Shown piece by piece: positions 43,006-52,748 of a stretch of DNA of 64,000 bases. The stretch's first letter is position 1. The number at the start of each line of letters is the position of its first letter. The notes under the pieces were generated by a model. It had not been told where the DNA came from. It saw nothing but the letters and a program-made list of their open reading frames with translations, and made no database searches. The position numbers were made by a program, and so were the translations under genes. This DNA comes from Echinicola marina (GTDB taxonomy: Bacteria; Bacteroidota; Bacteroidia; Cytophagales; Cyclobacteriaceae): positions 5,411,001 through 5,475,000 of the forward strand of contig NZ_CP080025.1 of assembly GCF_020463795.1 (NCBI RefSeq), in the 5' to 3' direction.

Positions 43006-45255
43006 TCATGATGGCTTACTATTTTGTCTATGGTAAAGTAATCCAAACACAAAGCCGAAAAGCCCTAAAGTGCCCAATGCAAAAACAGTATCTCCAACCA
43101 CCCTTAACCAGCGAAAAGTCCCCATTAGAGGTTGTTGCAGAAATTCCGCTGACCGTGCATACCACATTCCTTCATTAACACTTGCCACAGTTTGCATCAG
43201 ACCAACCGGTAAAAGACTCAATAACGCCATCAGTAACAAACCTATATTGATAGACCAAAATGAAAAACCTATCAGACGGTCATTCCACACCTGATCGCGG
43301 TATAGACTACGTAACACAAATAGCATTAGGCCAATTCCTAGCATGCCATATACTCCAAATAAGGCCGTATGGCCATGAAGCGGTGTGGTATTTAAGCCTT
43401 GCATATAGTAAAGGGCAATAGGGGGATTGATCAGGAATCCAAAAATCCCTGCGCCAAGAAAATTCCAGAATGCCACAGCAATTAGGCAATAAATTGGCCA
43501 CTTATAATCTCTAAGCCAAACGGTCAGTTTGCTCAGACGATAGTTATGAAAAGCCTCAAATCCAATAAGTACCAAAGGAACTACCTCAAGAGCACTGAAG
43601 GTAGCCCCCAAAGCCATAACGGCCTTAGGCGTACCTGTAAAGTACAGGTGGTGAAAAGTACCCAATATCCCACCTGCCAGAAAAATAACTGTAGCAAAAA
43701 TCACCGCTGAACTGGCTGATTTAATTTTAAGCAGCCCCATTCTTGTAAAAAGAAAGGCTGCTACCACAGTAGCAAATACCTCAAAGAAACCTTCTACCCA
43801 AAGGTGAACTACCCACCACCTCCAGTATTCTGCTATAGCTAGATTAGTTTGTCTACCCCACATCAACCCCGCCCCGAAAAAAAGCGCAATAGCAGCACAT
43901 GAAATAAGAAACATGGTCAAGAGGTGTTTTTCCTGGGTCCTTTTTTGGAATACAGGCACCATAGGGCGAACCATTAAAGCCAGCCAAATAAACAGACCAA
44001 TTAGCAAGAAGGCCTGCCAAAACCTTCCTAGCCCCACATATTCATATCCTTGGTGTCCAAACCAGAAATTGTTAACATAGCCTAGTTTTTGCATGATCCC
44101 CATCCACTGACCGGCCAGGGAGCCTAAAACTATCACTAAAAGTGCAATAAAAAGGAAATTCACACCTGCCCTTTGGAATTTGGGGTCCTTTCCTGTTAAT
44201 GAAGGGGCAATATACAAGCCAGTGGCTAGCCAAGCTGTTGCAATCCAATAAATGGCCAACTGAACATGCCAGGTTCTGGATGCTGCATAGGGTAAAATTT
44301 CAGCAAGAGGAAAGCCATACAACAGATTTCCCTCTACCCCATAATGGGCAGTAATAACCCCCATCAGGACTTGAATGAGGATTAACAGGTTGACCACCCA
44401 AAAATACTTTTCAACTGCCCGCATTGAAGGAGTGATACGCTGTCGCATTAAAGGGTCCTCTTGGGGAGCACTGACCTCCTCTTCTTTATTCTTGGCATGA
44501 TAAAATACCAGTATTCCTGTTCCCATTAGTAACATGATCACACTAAAACCTGTCCACAGGATCAAATCTCCAGTAGCTTTATTTCCAACCAATTCCTCTG
44601 CAGGCCAATTGTGCGTATATGTCACATTACTGTTTGGCCTTTCTGTAACACATGCCCAACTTGCCCAGAAGAAAAAAGCATTCATTTCTGCCATACGCTG
44701 GGTATCCTTAATCGCATTTTTGGGAATGGAATAATAATTTCTAAGTTCTTCCAGCTCACTCTCCTCGCTTCCCATAAACAGTTTCGAATAATAGGAGCTG
44801 AGTGCAGTAAACGCTTCATACCTTTTGGCAGAAATGGTAATGCGACCACTCTCTTGATTATAGGTATTTTCACGAAGTTCTTGTTGAATCTTTGCTTGCA
44901 ATGCAGCCTGTAAAGGCCTATCCGCGTCATTGTAACTAGCAAACCCCTCCTGACGTGCCAGGTCATCCAGTAGGTACATAGCTTCACGATGGAGCCAATC
45001 TGCTGTCCAGTCCGGTGCCAAATAGGCCCCATGCCCCCAAATAGAACCAACTTCTTGCCCTCCCATTGTTTGCCAGGCATTTTGGCCATTTTTGATATCT
45101 TGACCAGAAAACAACAGATTACCATGTTCGTCTACTACCTGATCAGGTATGGGAGGTGCTTTTTGATATATTTCATAGCCGTAATAGCCCAATACAGCAA
45201 ATGAAATCCCAACTACAAGCCCAAAGGCTATCCAAAGTTTTCTTTCTGTTTTCAT
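43006..45255 (-). CDS. norZ: Quinol-dependent nitric oxide reductase (qNOR)
   Basis: This 749-residue protein has the N-terminal extension of qNOR (PPIPDQVVDEHGNLLFSGQDIKNGQNAWQTMGGQEVGSIWGHGAYLAPDW) fused to a 14-helix NorB core. The core carries haem ligands in HVQLAIYWIATAW, HLWVEGFFEVFATV and HLYFTGTP. It reduces 2 NO to N2O with electrons from the quinol pool, either as part of denitrification or to remove NO. The gene begins 10 bp after a box related to the ric promoters. Confidence 0.93.
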   Translation of the reverse strand: MKTERKLWIAFGLVVGISFAVLGYYGYEIYQKAPPIPDQVVDEHGNLLFSGQDIKNGQNAWQTMGGQEVGSIWGHGAYLAPDWTADWLHREAMYLLDDLARQEGFASYNDADRPLQAALQAKIQQELRENTYNQESGRITISAKRYEAFTALSSYYSKLFMGSEESELEELRNYYSIPKNAIKDTQRMAEMNAFFFWASWACVTERPNSNVTYTHNWPAEELVGNKATGDLILWTGFSVIMLLMGTGILVFYHAKNKEEEVSAPQEDPLMRQRITPSMRAVEKYFWVVNLLILIQVLMGVITAHYGVEGNLLYGFPLAEILPYAASRTWHVQLAIYWIATAWLATGLYIAPSLTGKDPKFQRAGVNFLFIALLVIVLGSLAGQWMGIMQKLGYVNNFWFGHQGYEYVGLGRFWQAFLLIGLFIWLALMVRPMVPVFQKRTQEKHLLTMFLISCAAIALFFGAGLMWGRQTNLAIAEYWRWWVVHLWVEGFFEVFATVVAAFLFTRMGLLKIKSASSAVIFATVIFLAGGILGTFHHLYFTGTPKAVMALGATFSALEVVPLVLIGFEAFHNYRLSKLTVWLRDYKWPIYCLIAVAFWNFLGAGIFGFLINPPIALYYMQGLNTTPLHGHTALFGVYGMLGIGLMLFVLRSLYRDQVWNDRLIGFSFWSINIGLLLMALLSLLPVGLMQTVASVNEGMWYARSAEFLQQPLMGTFRWLRVVGDTVFALGTLGLFGFVFGLLYHRQNSKPS

Positions 45256-45265
45256 AATGATAATT

Positions 45266-45297
45266 TTAAGATTTTAACACCTTTTTTTCTTTTATTT
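45266..45297 (-). promoter_or_regulatory. Upstream box shared with the ric genes (qNOR copy)
   Basis: It matches 54783-54814 at 28 of 32 positions (TTAAGATT..AACACC, then TTTTT.TCTTTTAT) and overlaps the last codons of the NnrS-like gene. It lies 10 bases before the qNOR start. Confidence 0.5.
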
Positions 45298-46377
45298 AAT
45301 TAAATAATTCGTTTCTTTCATTCTCCTGACTTTTGCAACCAAGCCAACCAATAGCATAATAAACATAAGCAGTATAACCAAGCCATTGATTACAACAAAA
45401 ACCTTCCTCAATGGAGGAATCTCCAATATGCTGGCTACCATCCTCGAGGCCAAACTAAATTCAAACACCATTATTCCCCACCAAAGCTTGTCATAAAAAA
45501 CAGTTCCTCTTAGGTTTAAAAACAAAGGTAAAAGCTTTGGGGCATGCCCCCAAATCATTGAAAATGCAAAGCCAAGAAAAAAGGTATGTAGCAGTACATC
45601 GTAAAAATAAGGATGGCTGCTCCCGATCAACAACCATATACCATGACCTATCAACCAAGTATAGCCTAATAAAATAGCCAATTTGCAAAACCGATTTTCA
45701 GAACTGTTGGAAAGGACACCTTCATGTAAATCACTTACCAAAAACCATGTTCCTATCCCAACAATTGCGTATCCCATGAATATGGTCCCATTTCCATGAA
45801 AGGGAAGAAACATCCCAAAAAAGAAAATACCAAATAGGACCAATAGCACTGCCAAGTACCTGTTTGCCCAAGAACGCTCACTGCTCAATTGCAACCTTTC
45901 CCCAAAAATGGTCAAAAGTATGAAAGCCTCCCACCACGAACTTCCCATAGCTATCATATTACTTTTATATACCAATAAGTTGCCAGTAAGCCAGCACAAT
46001 GCCCCTATTAGCATCATCCATTTTCCTGCTTTAGGATGATTCATTGACTGAAAATAGACCATAGCGATCAAGCCTATACTAGAAAGGATTAGAAGGACTA
46101 GGCCTACTGTCAATTCGCCTAAAATAAAAAAAACAGCTGAACTCATACTCAGAATAGGGACAATTGCCCACCCTTTCTGCTTCATCTCCAAGTTTCGTTC
46201 CATACTGATCAAGCTCCCCATAAAACCTCCGGTCATCAAGAGTCCATGAGCCATACTTATTCCTTGGCCAGGAAAAACAAAACAACCAGTTCGTAAAAAT
46301 CCACCTGTAATCCCAGACACCAGCACCAAAAGAATGATCGGGAGCCCCCAGCCACCTTTTAATAATCGATTGATCAT
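45292..46377 (-). CDS. NnrS-like multi-helix membrane protein
   Basis: This 361-residue protein has about ten to twelve hydrophobic helices and conserved His residues in the pattern AHGLLMTGG, GHGIWLLIG, LLHTFFLGFAFSMIWGHAPKLLP. The last segment matches NnrS-type proteins, which are haem-copper membrane proteins that protect against NO-derived stress. It follows nosY by 4 bp and precedes qNOR. A subunit-like role in the nos cluster is also possible. Confidence 0.7.
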   Translation of the reverse strand: MINRLLKGGWGLPIILLVLVSGITGGFLRTGCFVFPGQGISMAHGLLMTGGFMGSLISMERNLEMKQKGWAIVPILSMSSAVFFILGELTVGLVLLILSSIGLIAMVYFQSMNHPKAGKWMMLIGALCWLTGNLLVYKSNMIAMGSSWWEAFILLTIFGERLQLSSERSWANRYLAVLLVLFGIFFFGMFLPFHGNGTIFMGYAIVGIGTWFLVSDLHEGVLSNSSENRFCKLAILLGYTWLIGHGIWLLIGSSHPYFYDVLLHTFFLGFAFSMIWGHAPKLLPLFLNLRGTVFYDKLWWGIMVFEFSLASRMVASILEIPPLRKVFVVINGLVILLMFIMLLVGLVAKVRRMKETNYLIK

Positions 46378-46381
46378 ATTT

Positions 46382-47149
46382 TTAAAGGTTTTTATGACGA
46401 AACAACCTTAGTGATAGTAATAATGGCAAAATCACCCACACCAACAAAGCCATAAGGGCCACTATTGTACTCCAAGTAGACTCAAAAAAGTGTTTAAAAA
46501 CCGCTCCACTATATCCCATTAGCGCCGCTGCTTCTGTACGCATCAACACCAAAACCCTCCCCAAATCCACAGGATTCAAAAAAGTTATCATCAAGACAAC
46601 CTTTTCTATTGGGTAATCACTAAAATTATACATCAATAGCAAAACCACCCCATCAAATACCAGAATAAAGTAAGCCCAAATCAATAAAGACAAGCCCATA
46701 CCTCTAGCTTTATCTTTAGCAACAACGCCAGCAAATATTGCCATTGACACAAAAACCCAAACCAAAGCCAATGCAACCAATAGCAGGCTCCAAGCTGCAG
46801 AACTCCAATGCAACCACCACAAAGCATATCCTAGCCCAATGGCTACTACCAAACTAAAAACAAGTCCCAAACCGATCAACAGGCTTCCCAAAACCTGCCC
46901 CCTTTGAACTGGCTGCGCCAACATCAGAGATACAAAGTCGGACATATTATAATAATATATGGTAGAGAAAATCATCACCAGCATAGGAACTACCAGCAAA
47001 ACAAGACTCAACACACTCACCAAAGCCTTATCTTCCTGCCCTTCCAAACTAAATATCCCCATTATCACAAATAAGAAAAACAGGGCAAAAAGATGAATTA
47101 TCCAATTTTGGAGGAGGTCTGTCAGAATAAATTTCGTCAGTTTATACAT
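46382..47149 (-). CDS. nosY: ABC transporter permease NosY
   Basis: This 255-residue protein has about six membrane helices (LIGLGLVFSLVVAIGLGYALWW, SMAIFAGVVAKDKARGMGLSL). It overlaps nosF by 8 bp. NosDFY act together with NosL in supplying copper or sulfide for the CuZ centre of N2O reductase. The order nosD-nosF-nosY is conserved, which gives the identification. Confidence 0.85.
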   Translation of the reverse strand: MYKLTKFILTDLLQNWIIHLFALFFLFVIMGIFSLEGQEDKALVSVLSLVLLVVPMLVMIFSTIYYYNMSDFVSLMLAQPVQRGQVLGSLLIGLGLVFSLVVAIGLGYALWWLHWSSAAWSLLLVALALVWVFVSMAIFAGVVAKDKARGMGLSLLIWAYFILVFDGVVLLLMYNFSDYPIEKVVLMITFLNPVDLGRVLVLMRTEAAALMGYSGAVFKHFFESTWSTIVALMALLVWVILPLLLSLRLFRHKNL

Positions 47150-47858
47150 AAGCTTCTTTTGGGTTTAGCAAACAGGCCATTATTCGATTCAATCGCTGCT
47201 CGCTGGTTGTAGCTTTTAACTCTTCTATACTTTTATAAAACCTGACCCTTCCATCCATTAGATACAAAACATCAGAAGTTATTTCATCCAAGTCATTTAA
47301 TATGTGAGAAGATATCAAAATCAGTTTTCCCTCTCTTCTGCTGGATTTAAGCTTTGAAATAAGAATTTCATTGGACAAAGGATCTAAGCCCGCCGTAGGT
47401 TCATCCATAATCAAAATTTCGGGACGGAAAAGGAAGCACAGTGCAGCACTGACCTTTTGACGCATTCCTCCAGAAAGTGCTCCCAAACGCTTTTTGCCCA
47501 TCTCCTCCAATCCAAAATCGTGATAAAGTTCTTCATCGTAACCCTTTACTCCACTCCTGACAGACTTTACAAGAGCAAACAATTGGTCAACCCGCATATG
47601 TTCGGGAAACTGGTTTATCTGTGGCATATATCCTATTTGCTCCCGGTACCTATATTGACCATGAATATTTTTCCCATTGATCAGTACCCTTCCTGAATTG
47701 GGGATGACCAAACCCAGGAGTATCTTTATCAATGTCGTTTTCCCTGATCCATTTGGGCCGATAAGTGCTAGACATTGTCCCTTTTCAAATTTTATATCAA
47801 TATGGTCAAGTACCGATAGCTTACCATATTTTTTCGTCAGGCCTTCAATACTAATCAT
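47142..47858 (-). CDS. nosF: ABC transporter ATP-binding protein NosF
   Basis: This 238-residue ATPase has Walker A GPNGSGKT, signature LSGGMRQK and Walker B ILIMDEPTAGLD. It overlaps nosD by 8 bp and nosY by 8 bp, so the three are co-translated. It energises the NosDFY complex that matures NosZ. Confidence 0.92.
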   Translation of the reverse strand: MISIEGLTKKYGKLSVLDHIDIKFEKGQCLALIGPNGSGKTTLIKILLGLVIPNSGRVLINGKNIHGQYRYREQIGYMPQINQFPEHMRVDQLFALVKSVRSGVKGYDEELYHDFGLEEMGKKRLGALSGGMRQKVSAALCFLFRPEILIMDEPTAGLDPLSNEILISKLKSSRREGKLILISSHILNDLDEITSDVLYLMDGRVRFYKSIEELKATTSEQRLNRIMACLLNPKEAYV

Positions 47859-49098
47859 AACTTATTGGTTTCATCATTGGTTTTTCATCCTGTAGTTGTT
47901 CCGGTATAATTTGCGGGAACAGTTTTTCTGCCAATTCCAGGCTTTTTACAATCAAACTATGTAACAACATCGATGCAGATGGAATCCGGTGGGTAATAAT
48001 TGCAAATAGGTTTACGGGACGATAGGGCACATCCCCTATTCCATCTTTATCCAAATCATAGCCATGGTACTGGGACCAATAATTTCCTTCAAAATGATTT
48101 AGACTGGACTTGGAGTTAGTTAGAACCTCAAAAGTATTTCCAATGAAATTGTTTTGATGAATATTATTATCCACGCAATTGCCTTTAATATCCATTGCTT
48201 TCCCATTATGCGAAAATTCATTGAACCTGATATTTAACCTATTAGCACCCTCTGCATAAACTCCAACTGTATTATGTTGAAAATCATTCCTATGAATCAG
48301 TCCGTCAGAAATTTCCTTTAGTAAAATACCATAAGATGCCCCTCCCCAATTATTGCGAAAAACATTGCTGACCATTCTAATGTGTTTACTAAACATCACT
48401 GCTACACCTGCACCGTTCCGTTGAAAGATATTATTCTCATAGGTATCGTAGTTAGAAAACATGAAATGCAAACCATAACGCAGATTATCCTCACTGATAT
48501 TCCCATAAATCCTGCTTTGGTCGACAAACTCGAGATATATTCCATCTCTATGTCCACTTACTATATTATTTTCAATAGCGATCTTTCTACATTTCCAAAG
48601 GTGAATGGCATTGCCCGCATAAGCTTCTTGGTCTGCCATACCGCTTATTTTATTGTTACGGATCTTGCATTCCTGTGCATTTTGCAGGTAAATCCCGAAA
48701 AAGGTGTTTATCAATTCATTTCCCTCTATGACCACCTGACTTACCTCTACAAGGCGAATAGCGGCTCTATCTTCAAGAAAATCTTCTCCTACATTCTTGA
48801 AAACCAATCCTTTTATCTGCACATTATTTGAAAAAACCTTTATAATCTCTCCTTTGAATCCCCCATCAATCACTGCATTGCCCTGGCCAATTATCGAAAG
48901 AGGTTTGGTCACCTGCAGGCCATACTCTTCATAGATCCCTGAATGGACAAACAGAGTATCATGGGCTTGAGAGTTCTCCAAAGCTTCTTTGATAGGCCTA
49001 CTTCCATCACCAGGTCGAATATGCCAAACAGTAGCTTCAACCTCATAGGCCAAAAACAGGGCAAGAACCATCATCAATAGAACAATGCTTTTCATCAA
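47851..49098 (-). CDS. nosD: Nitrous oxide maturation protein NosD
   Basis: This 415-residue periplasmic protein has a signal peptide (MMKSIVLLMMVLALFLAYEVEA) and many right-handed beta-helix (carbohydrate-binding/sugar-hydrolase-like) repeats such as NNVQIKGLVFKNV, NNIVSGHRDGIYL and ENNIFQRNGAGVAV. It ends with a conserved YWSQYHGYDLDKDGIGDVPYRP segment. It binds the NosFY transporter and works in CuZ assembly. Confidence 0.92.
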   Translation of the reverse strand: MMKSIVLLMMVLALFLAYEVEATVWHIRPGDGSRPIKEALENSQAHDTLFVHSGIYEEYGLQVTKPLSIIGQGNAVIDGGFKGEIIKVFSNNVQIKGLVFKNVGEDFLEDRAAIRLVEVSQVVIEGNELINTFFGIYLQNAQECKIRNNKISGMADQEAYAGNAIHLWKCRKIAIENNIVSGHRDGIYLEFVDQSRIYGNISEDNLRYGLHFMFSNYDTYENNIFQRNGAGVAVMFSKHIRMVSNVFRNNWGGASYGILLKEISDGLIHRNDFQHNTVGVYAEGANRLNIRFNEFSHNGKAMDIKGNCVDNNIHQNNFIGNTFEVLTNSKSSLNHFEGNYWSQYHGYDLDKDGIGDVPYRPVNLFAIITHRIPSASMLLHSLIVKSLELAEKLFPQIIPEQLQDEKPMMKPISYD

Positions 49099-49105
49099 TC
49101 AAATT

Positions 49106-49528
49106 TTATGGCTTACTACTGACTAATTCTTCCCAGCTCATTAATTTTCCCTTTGGAGCAGCTTGGGGTAGAAATGCCGCGATGTTTCTTCCCATAGGAC
49201 TCTTATACTCCTGAGAAACGGCAAATACCAGTGATGCCACCGGTTTCAATGTTCCAGTACCATCATAGGGTAAAGCCAGTATTTGTTGATAATCATTTGG
49301 CTGCTCCTGAATAAAGTCCATCAAACATTCCAAAGCATCAAACTTATACACCCTGTGTTTATCTGTAATCAATTCAGCACCAAAGCGCTTATCCACAATT
49401 CCCATCTTACAATAATGGCAGTAGTCTTCTCCAAACAGAATGGGCTCGGGACCTGAACTGCAACCAAATCCGATTATAACAAGCCAAACTATCATCAATT
49501 TAGCGGACACCAGTTTGCACATCATCAA
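49106..49528 (-). CDS. nosL: NosL-like copper chaperone lipoprotein
   Basis: This 140-residue lipoprotein (VIIGFGCSSGPEPI) has the NosL motif CHYCKMGIVDKRFGAELITD for metal binding, followed by YKFDALECLMDF. It delivers copper for NosZ maturation. It is 7 bp upstream of nosD and in the same operon. Confidence 0.88.
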   Translation of the reverse strand: MMMCKLVSAKLMIVWLVIIGFGCSSGPEPILFGEDYCHYCKMGIVDKRFGAELITDKHRVYKFDALECLMDFIQEQPNDYQQILALPYDGTGTLKPVASLVFAVSQEYKSPMGRNIAAFLPQAAPKGKLMSWEELVSSKP

Positions 49529-49541
49529 AGTCTATTTTTGT

Positions 49542-50129
49542 TTACACATAAACCCTTTTTCCTTTTAAATAAAAGGCCCCTGCCCCTAACAAAATGGCCA
49601 AGCCAAGAAACACTCCTCCCCAGTTAGGATAAGACCGGACATAAAAATTAAGAAGGTCTTTTTCACCAAATAAGGGAGGCATATAATTCATATTGGCAAT
49701 TTTTATAGGAGCATTTGGGTCTAGATTATGCCCATAATCGTACAGCCAAAGATAAAAGTCATAAATACCCAATGCTCCAAGTCCAATCATTACCAACACC
49801 CAGGATAAATAAAACCAAGGCCTATTGACTCCTATACAGATCAATCCAAAAGCCATCATTCCTATTACTACCCATGGAAAATATCTCAATTCAGGAATGG
49901 CATCGGGATGGATCGGCTTCATACCGATATAATGGTTCAGAATATTGATGTTTTGGATGATATGTTTATCATTTCCGGATATTTTATTGATCCAGATATA
50001 CAAGTCTAGACCACCGGGAAATTGGGCTGCCTCTAAGGTAATTTTCCAAAGTGGCTGAAGAAACAATATTCCTAAACACAAGACTGCACCTAGCATTAGA
50101 AATTGGGCAATATGACTTTTACCATTCAC
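49542..50129 (-). CDS. Membrane protein of the nos cluster (195 aa)
   Basis: Four or five hydrophobic helices (SHIAQFLMLGAVLCLGILFLQPLW; YFPWVVIGMMAFGLICIGV; GVFLGLAILLGAGAFYLKG) surround a conserved-looking loop with HYIGMKPIHPDAIPELRY and DPNAPIKIANMNYMPPLFG. Such proteins commonly lie between nosZ and nosL in Bacteroidota; the function is unknown. It is 7 bp downstream of nosZ. Confidence 0.7.
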   Translation of the reverse strand: MNGKSHIAQFLMLGAVLCLGILFLQPLWKITLEAAQFPGGLDLYIWINKISGNDKHIIQNINILNHYIGMKPIHPDAIPELRYFPWVVIGMMAFGLICIGVNRPWFYLSWVLVMIGLGALGIYDFYLWLYDYGHNLDPNAPIKIANMNYMPPLFGEKDLLNFYVRSYPNWGGVFLGLAILLGAGAFYLKGKRVYV

Positions 50130-50136
50130 GGTTCAA

Positions 50137-52161
50137 TTATTTAGACTTGTTTTCCAATTGTTCATAAAACTTTTCCGCTTGTTCCTGGTTTTCCCTTAAA
50201 GTTTCATTCAATCCCCATTTCAAAGGAACATCTGCTCCTTTTGCTGAAACACGGGCGTAACCGGACATCTCTTGGTGCAACGCAGAGCAGAAATCCGTAC
50301 AGTAAAAAGCATATACTCCCACTTTCTTAGGTTCCCAAAGTAAGGTTTTCGTCTGGCCAGGCATCACCAACAGTTCTGCGTTAGTTGCCCCTTGTATCGC
50401 AAATCCATGGGGCACATCCCAGTCCTGCTCCAAATTAGTCACATGGAAAAACACCTTGTCCCCCACTTTGAAGCCTTCAATATTGTCCGGGGCCAAGTGA
50501 CTGCGCATAGCTGTCATATAAACATGAACCTCATCACCTTCTCTTACCACCTTAGTTTTACTTTCTCCCAAGGTCGCATAAGGGTGGGCGTTTTCTTCAA
50601 TATTGTAAAACTTCTTGGAGTTTGGTTTGACTTTATCCGCCCTTATGGCCTGTGCATAATGCGGTTCCCCTTTCGTTGGGAAATCCAGTAAGAGTTTCAT
50701 TTTATCTCCACTTATGTCAAAGAGCTGGGCTGAATGTGCAAGTTCTGGTCCTGTAGGTAAATAACGGTCCTTGGTAATCTTATTCATTGCCACCAAATAT
50801 TTCCCTTCTGGTTTCCTGGTTTCTCCTCCTGGAATGACCAAGTGACCCGGAGAATAAAATGTAGCTTCCCTATCCAATATCTCAAGATTGTCCACATTCC
50901 ATTTGACCACTTCAGAGGAAATAAAAAAGGTTGTATAAGCATTTCCACCTTCATCAAATTCGGTATGCAAAGGACCTAGCCCTGGTTTTTGAAGTATTCC
51001 ATGAAGCCCTGCATCGTAATTGATGACTGGAATCCCTTCTATTTCCCCATCAAAGTTCTTTTCTTCAATAGCTTTCATGATTTTACTAAAAGAATATACC
51101 GACATGTCTGCTGATAATTTACCATTACCCACAATATATTCCCCTGAAGGGTCCACATCACAGCCATGTGGGGATTTGGGAACAGGAATGAAATAGACCA
51201 TTTCAGGACAGTCCTCAGGCTTCAAAATCCTTGTCATCTTCATTTCTTGGGAATGGGCAATCCCTGTACTCTCATCCATAAGATTATGGTAATAGGAAGT
51301 AGGTCTTTCTGTAAATTTACCAGCAGCAACATACTCTTCTGCTTTCTTCCAGTTGATAATTGCCATAAGGTCTTTATCTTTTTGGGAAGCATTCACTTCC
51401 AAAAGGGAATGCGCTTGCTCAGAATTATAGGTGGTCAGAAAACTCCAACCATGGGATACTGCTTTTCCATTTCTTGCCAGATCATAGTTGAACCCTGGCA
51501 TTTCTATCTGAAATGCCAGTTCCATGGTTCCATGATCTTGATCCAAGGACACATAGTTGATCAACCCCTTGAAATTTTCTTTATAGGTATCGATAGGGAC
51601 ATCCTTTTGTGGAATAGGAATGCTAAACCGTGTTCCGGAAACCAAATACTCCGAGTTTTCCGTGATAAATGGCGCACAATGAAGGCCGGCGACATCGGGA
51701 ATTTCAAGTATTTCGACCGTTTCGAATGTACTAAGATCCACCCGGGCAATGCGAGGGGTGTTGTTCCCGTTCACAAACAGCCATCTTCCGTCAAACTCTC
51801 CATTTTGTTGGGAAAGCTCTATGTGATGGGAATCATCCCAAGGAACAAAGCCATAGGAGGTATTGAACATAGGCTTACTCTCTTCACTATAACCATAGCC
51901 GTTTTCTGGATATTGGGAAAAAACAGGCACCTCACGCAACAACCTTCCGGATGGCAATCCATAAACAGTAATCTGCCCACTAAATCCCCCTGAGAGAAAG
52001 GCATAGAATTCATCATACTCACCAGGAGCTATATACACCTGCTCCGCGGCATCTCCTTCGATAACCGTCGTTGCATTTCTTTGCCCGCAGGCAACCACAA
52101 GGGCCATCCCCCCCATAATGGTTACCAAACTTATGATCATATTTACTTTTCTAGTTCTCAT
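50137..52161 (-). CDS. nosZ: Nitrous oxide reductase, clade II type
   Basis: This 674-residue protein has a Sec-type lipoprotein-like signal (IMGGMALVVACGQRN) in place of a Tat signal, which marks clade II NosZ. The beta-propeller carries the CuZ histidines (DDSHHIE, GLHCAPFI, SPHGCDVDP, GLGPLHTEFD, SPGHLVIPGG, EPHYAQAI). The C-terminal cupredoxin domain has the CuA site CTDFCSALHQEMSGY. It reduces N2O to N2. An upstream lipoprotein cytochrome c probably feeds it electrons. Confidence 0.95.
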   Translation of the reverse strand: MRTRKVNMIISLVTIMGGMALVVACGQRNATTVIEGDAAEQVYIAPGEYDEFYAFLSGGFSGQITVYGLPSGRLLREVPVFSQYPENGYGYSEESKPMFNTSYGFVPWDDSHHIELSQQNGEFDGRWLFVNGNNTPRIARVDLSTFETVEILEIPDVAGLHCAPFITENSEYLVSGTRFSIPIPQKDVPIDTYKENFKGLINYVSLDQDHGTMELAFQIEMPGFNYDLARNGKAVSHGWSFLTTYNSEQAHSLLEVNASQKDKDLMAIINWKKAEEYVAAGKFTERPTSYYHNLMDESTGIAHSQEMKMTRILKPEDCPEMVYFIPVPKSPHGCDVDPSGEYIVGNGKLSADMSVYSFSKIMKAIEEKNFDGEIEGIPVINYDAGLHGILQKPGLGPLHTEFDEGGNAYTTFFISSEVVKWNVDNLEILDREATFYSPGHLVIPGGETRKPEGKYLVAMNKITKDRYLPTGPELAHSAQLFDISGDKMKLLLDFPTKGEPHYAQAIRADKVKPNSKKFYNIEENAHPYATLGESKTKVVREGDEVHVYMTAMRSHLAPDNIEGFKVGDKVFFHVTNLEQDWDVPHGFAIQGATNAELLVMPGQTKTLLWEPKKVGVYAFYCTDFCSALHQEMSGYARVSAKGADVPLKWGLNETLRENQEQAEKFYEQLENKSK

Positions 52162-52188
52162 TTTCTTATTCTGTTTAAAAACACTAAA

Positions 52189-52689
52189 TCAAATGGCTCC
52201 ATCTTTTTCTCCGGTCTTGTCCAGATCGTTTCGACGTAAAAATTCAAGAATATCCCGGGCATCCTTCTCTTTTACATTTTGGTTAGGCATACGCGTTAGG
52301 CACTCCTCCAAAAGTTTTTGAGCCTCGGGATCCTTGTCCAACATCACATCGGTATTAGTAATCATGTTCATGATCCATTCGGGTTTTCTACGATTGGTAA
52401 CCCCCTGAAATCCGGGTCCCACTACACGCTGGTCTGTAAGTTTATGACATGAGGCGCATTTCATGTCATAAATAGCCTGTCCTTCAGCCACCATGGCAGC
52501 ATCAGGCTCATCTGAGAGCTCCACATCAGTGATGCCACCTACCCCTTTTCCTTCTTGAATAGAACTGGGCAGTTCACTCTTTATTTCTGTTCCCGTATCA
52601 GTTTTCTTTTCTTCGCCCCCTCCCCCTGATCCACAGGAACTGATCAGTGATGTGACCAATAGAATTAATGGTAAGATTCGTTTTTTCAT
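52189..52689 (-). CDS. Lipoprotein c-type cytochrome upstream of nosZ
   Basis: This 166-residue lipoprotein (LLVTSLISSCGSGGGG) has one haem site CASCH and a distal Met ligand region (LTRMPNQNV). A cytochrome of this kind precedes nosZ in many clade II clusters and likely donates electrons. It starts the nos gene run, 27 bp before nosZ. Confidence 0.85.
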   Translation of the reverse strand: MKKRILPLILLVTSLISSCGSGGGGEEKKTDTGTEIKSELPSSIQEGKGVGGITDVELSDEPDAAMVAEGQAIYDMKCASCHKLTDQRVVGPGFQGVTNRRKPEWIMNMITNTDVMLDKDPEAQKLLEECLTRMPNQNVKEKDARDILEFLRRNDLDKTGEKDGAI

Positions 52690-52748
52690 CGTAAGCTGGA
52701 TTTTTGGTCAAGATTTGTTTTTACAATTTTATAAATGGATATTGTTGT

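Noticed and set aside
51166-51993. 275-codon plus-strand frame inside nosZ
   Set aside because: Antisense shadow of nosZ; no start context or domain.
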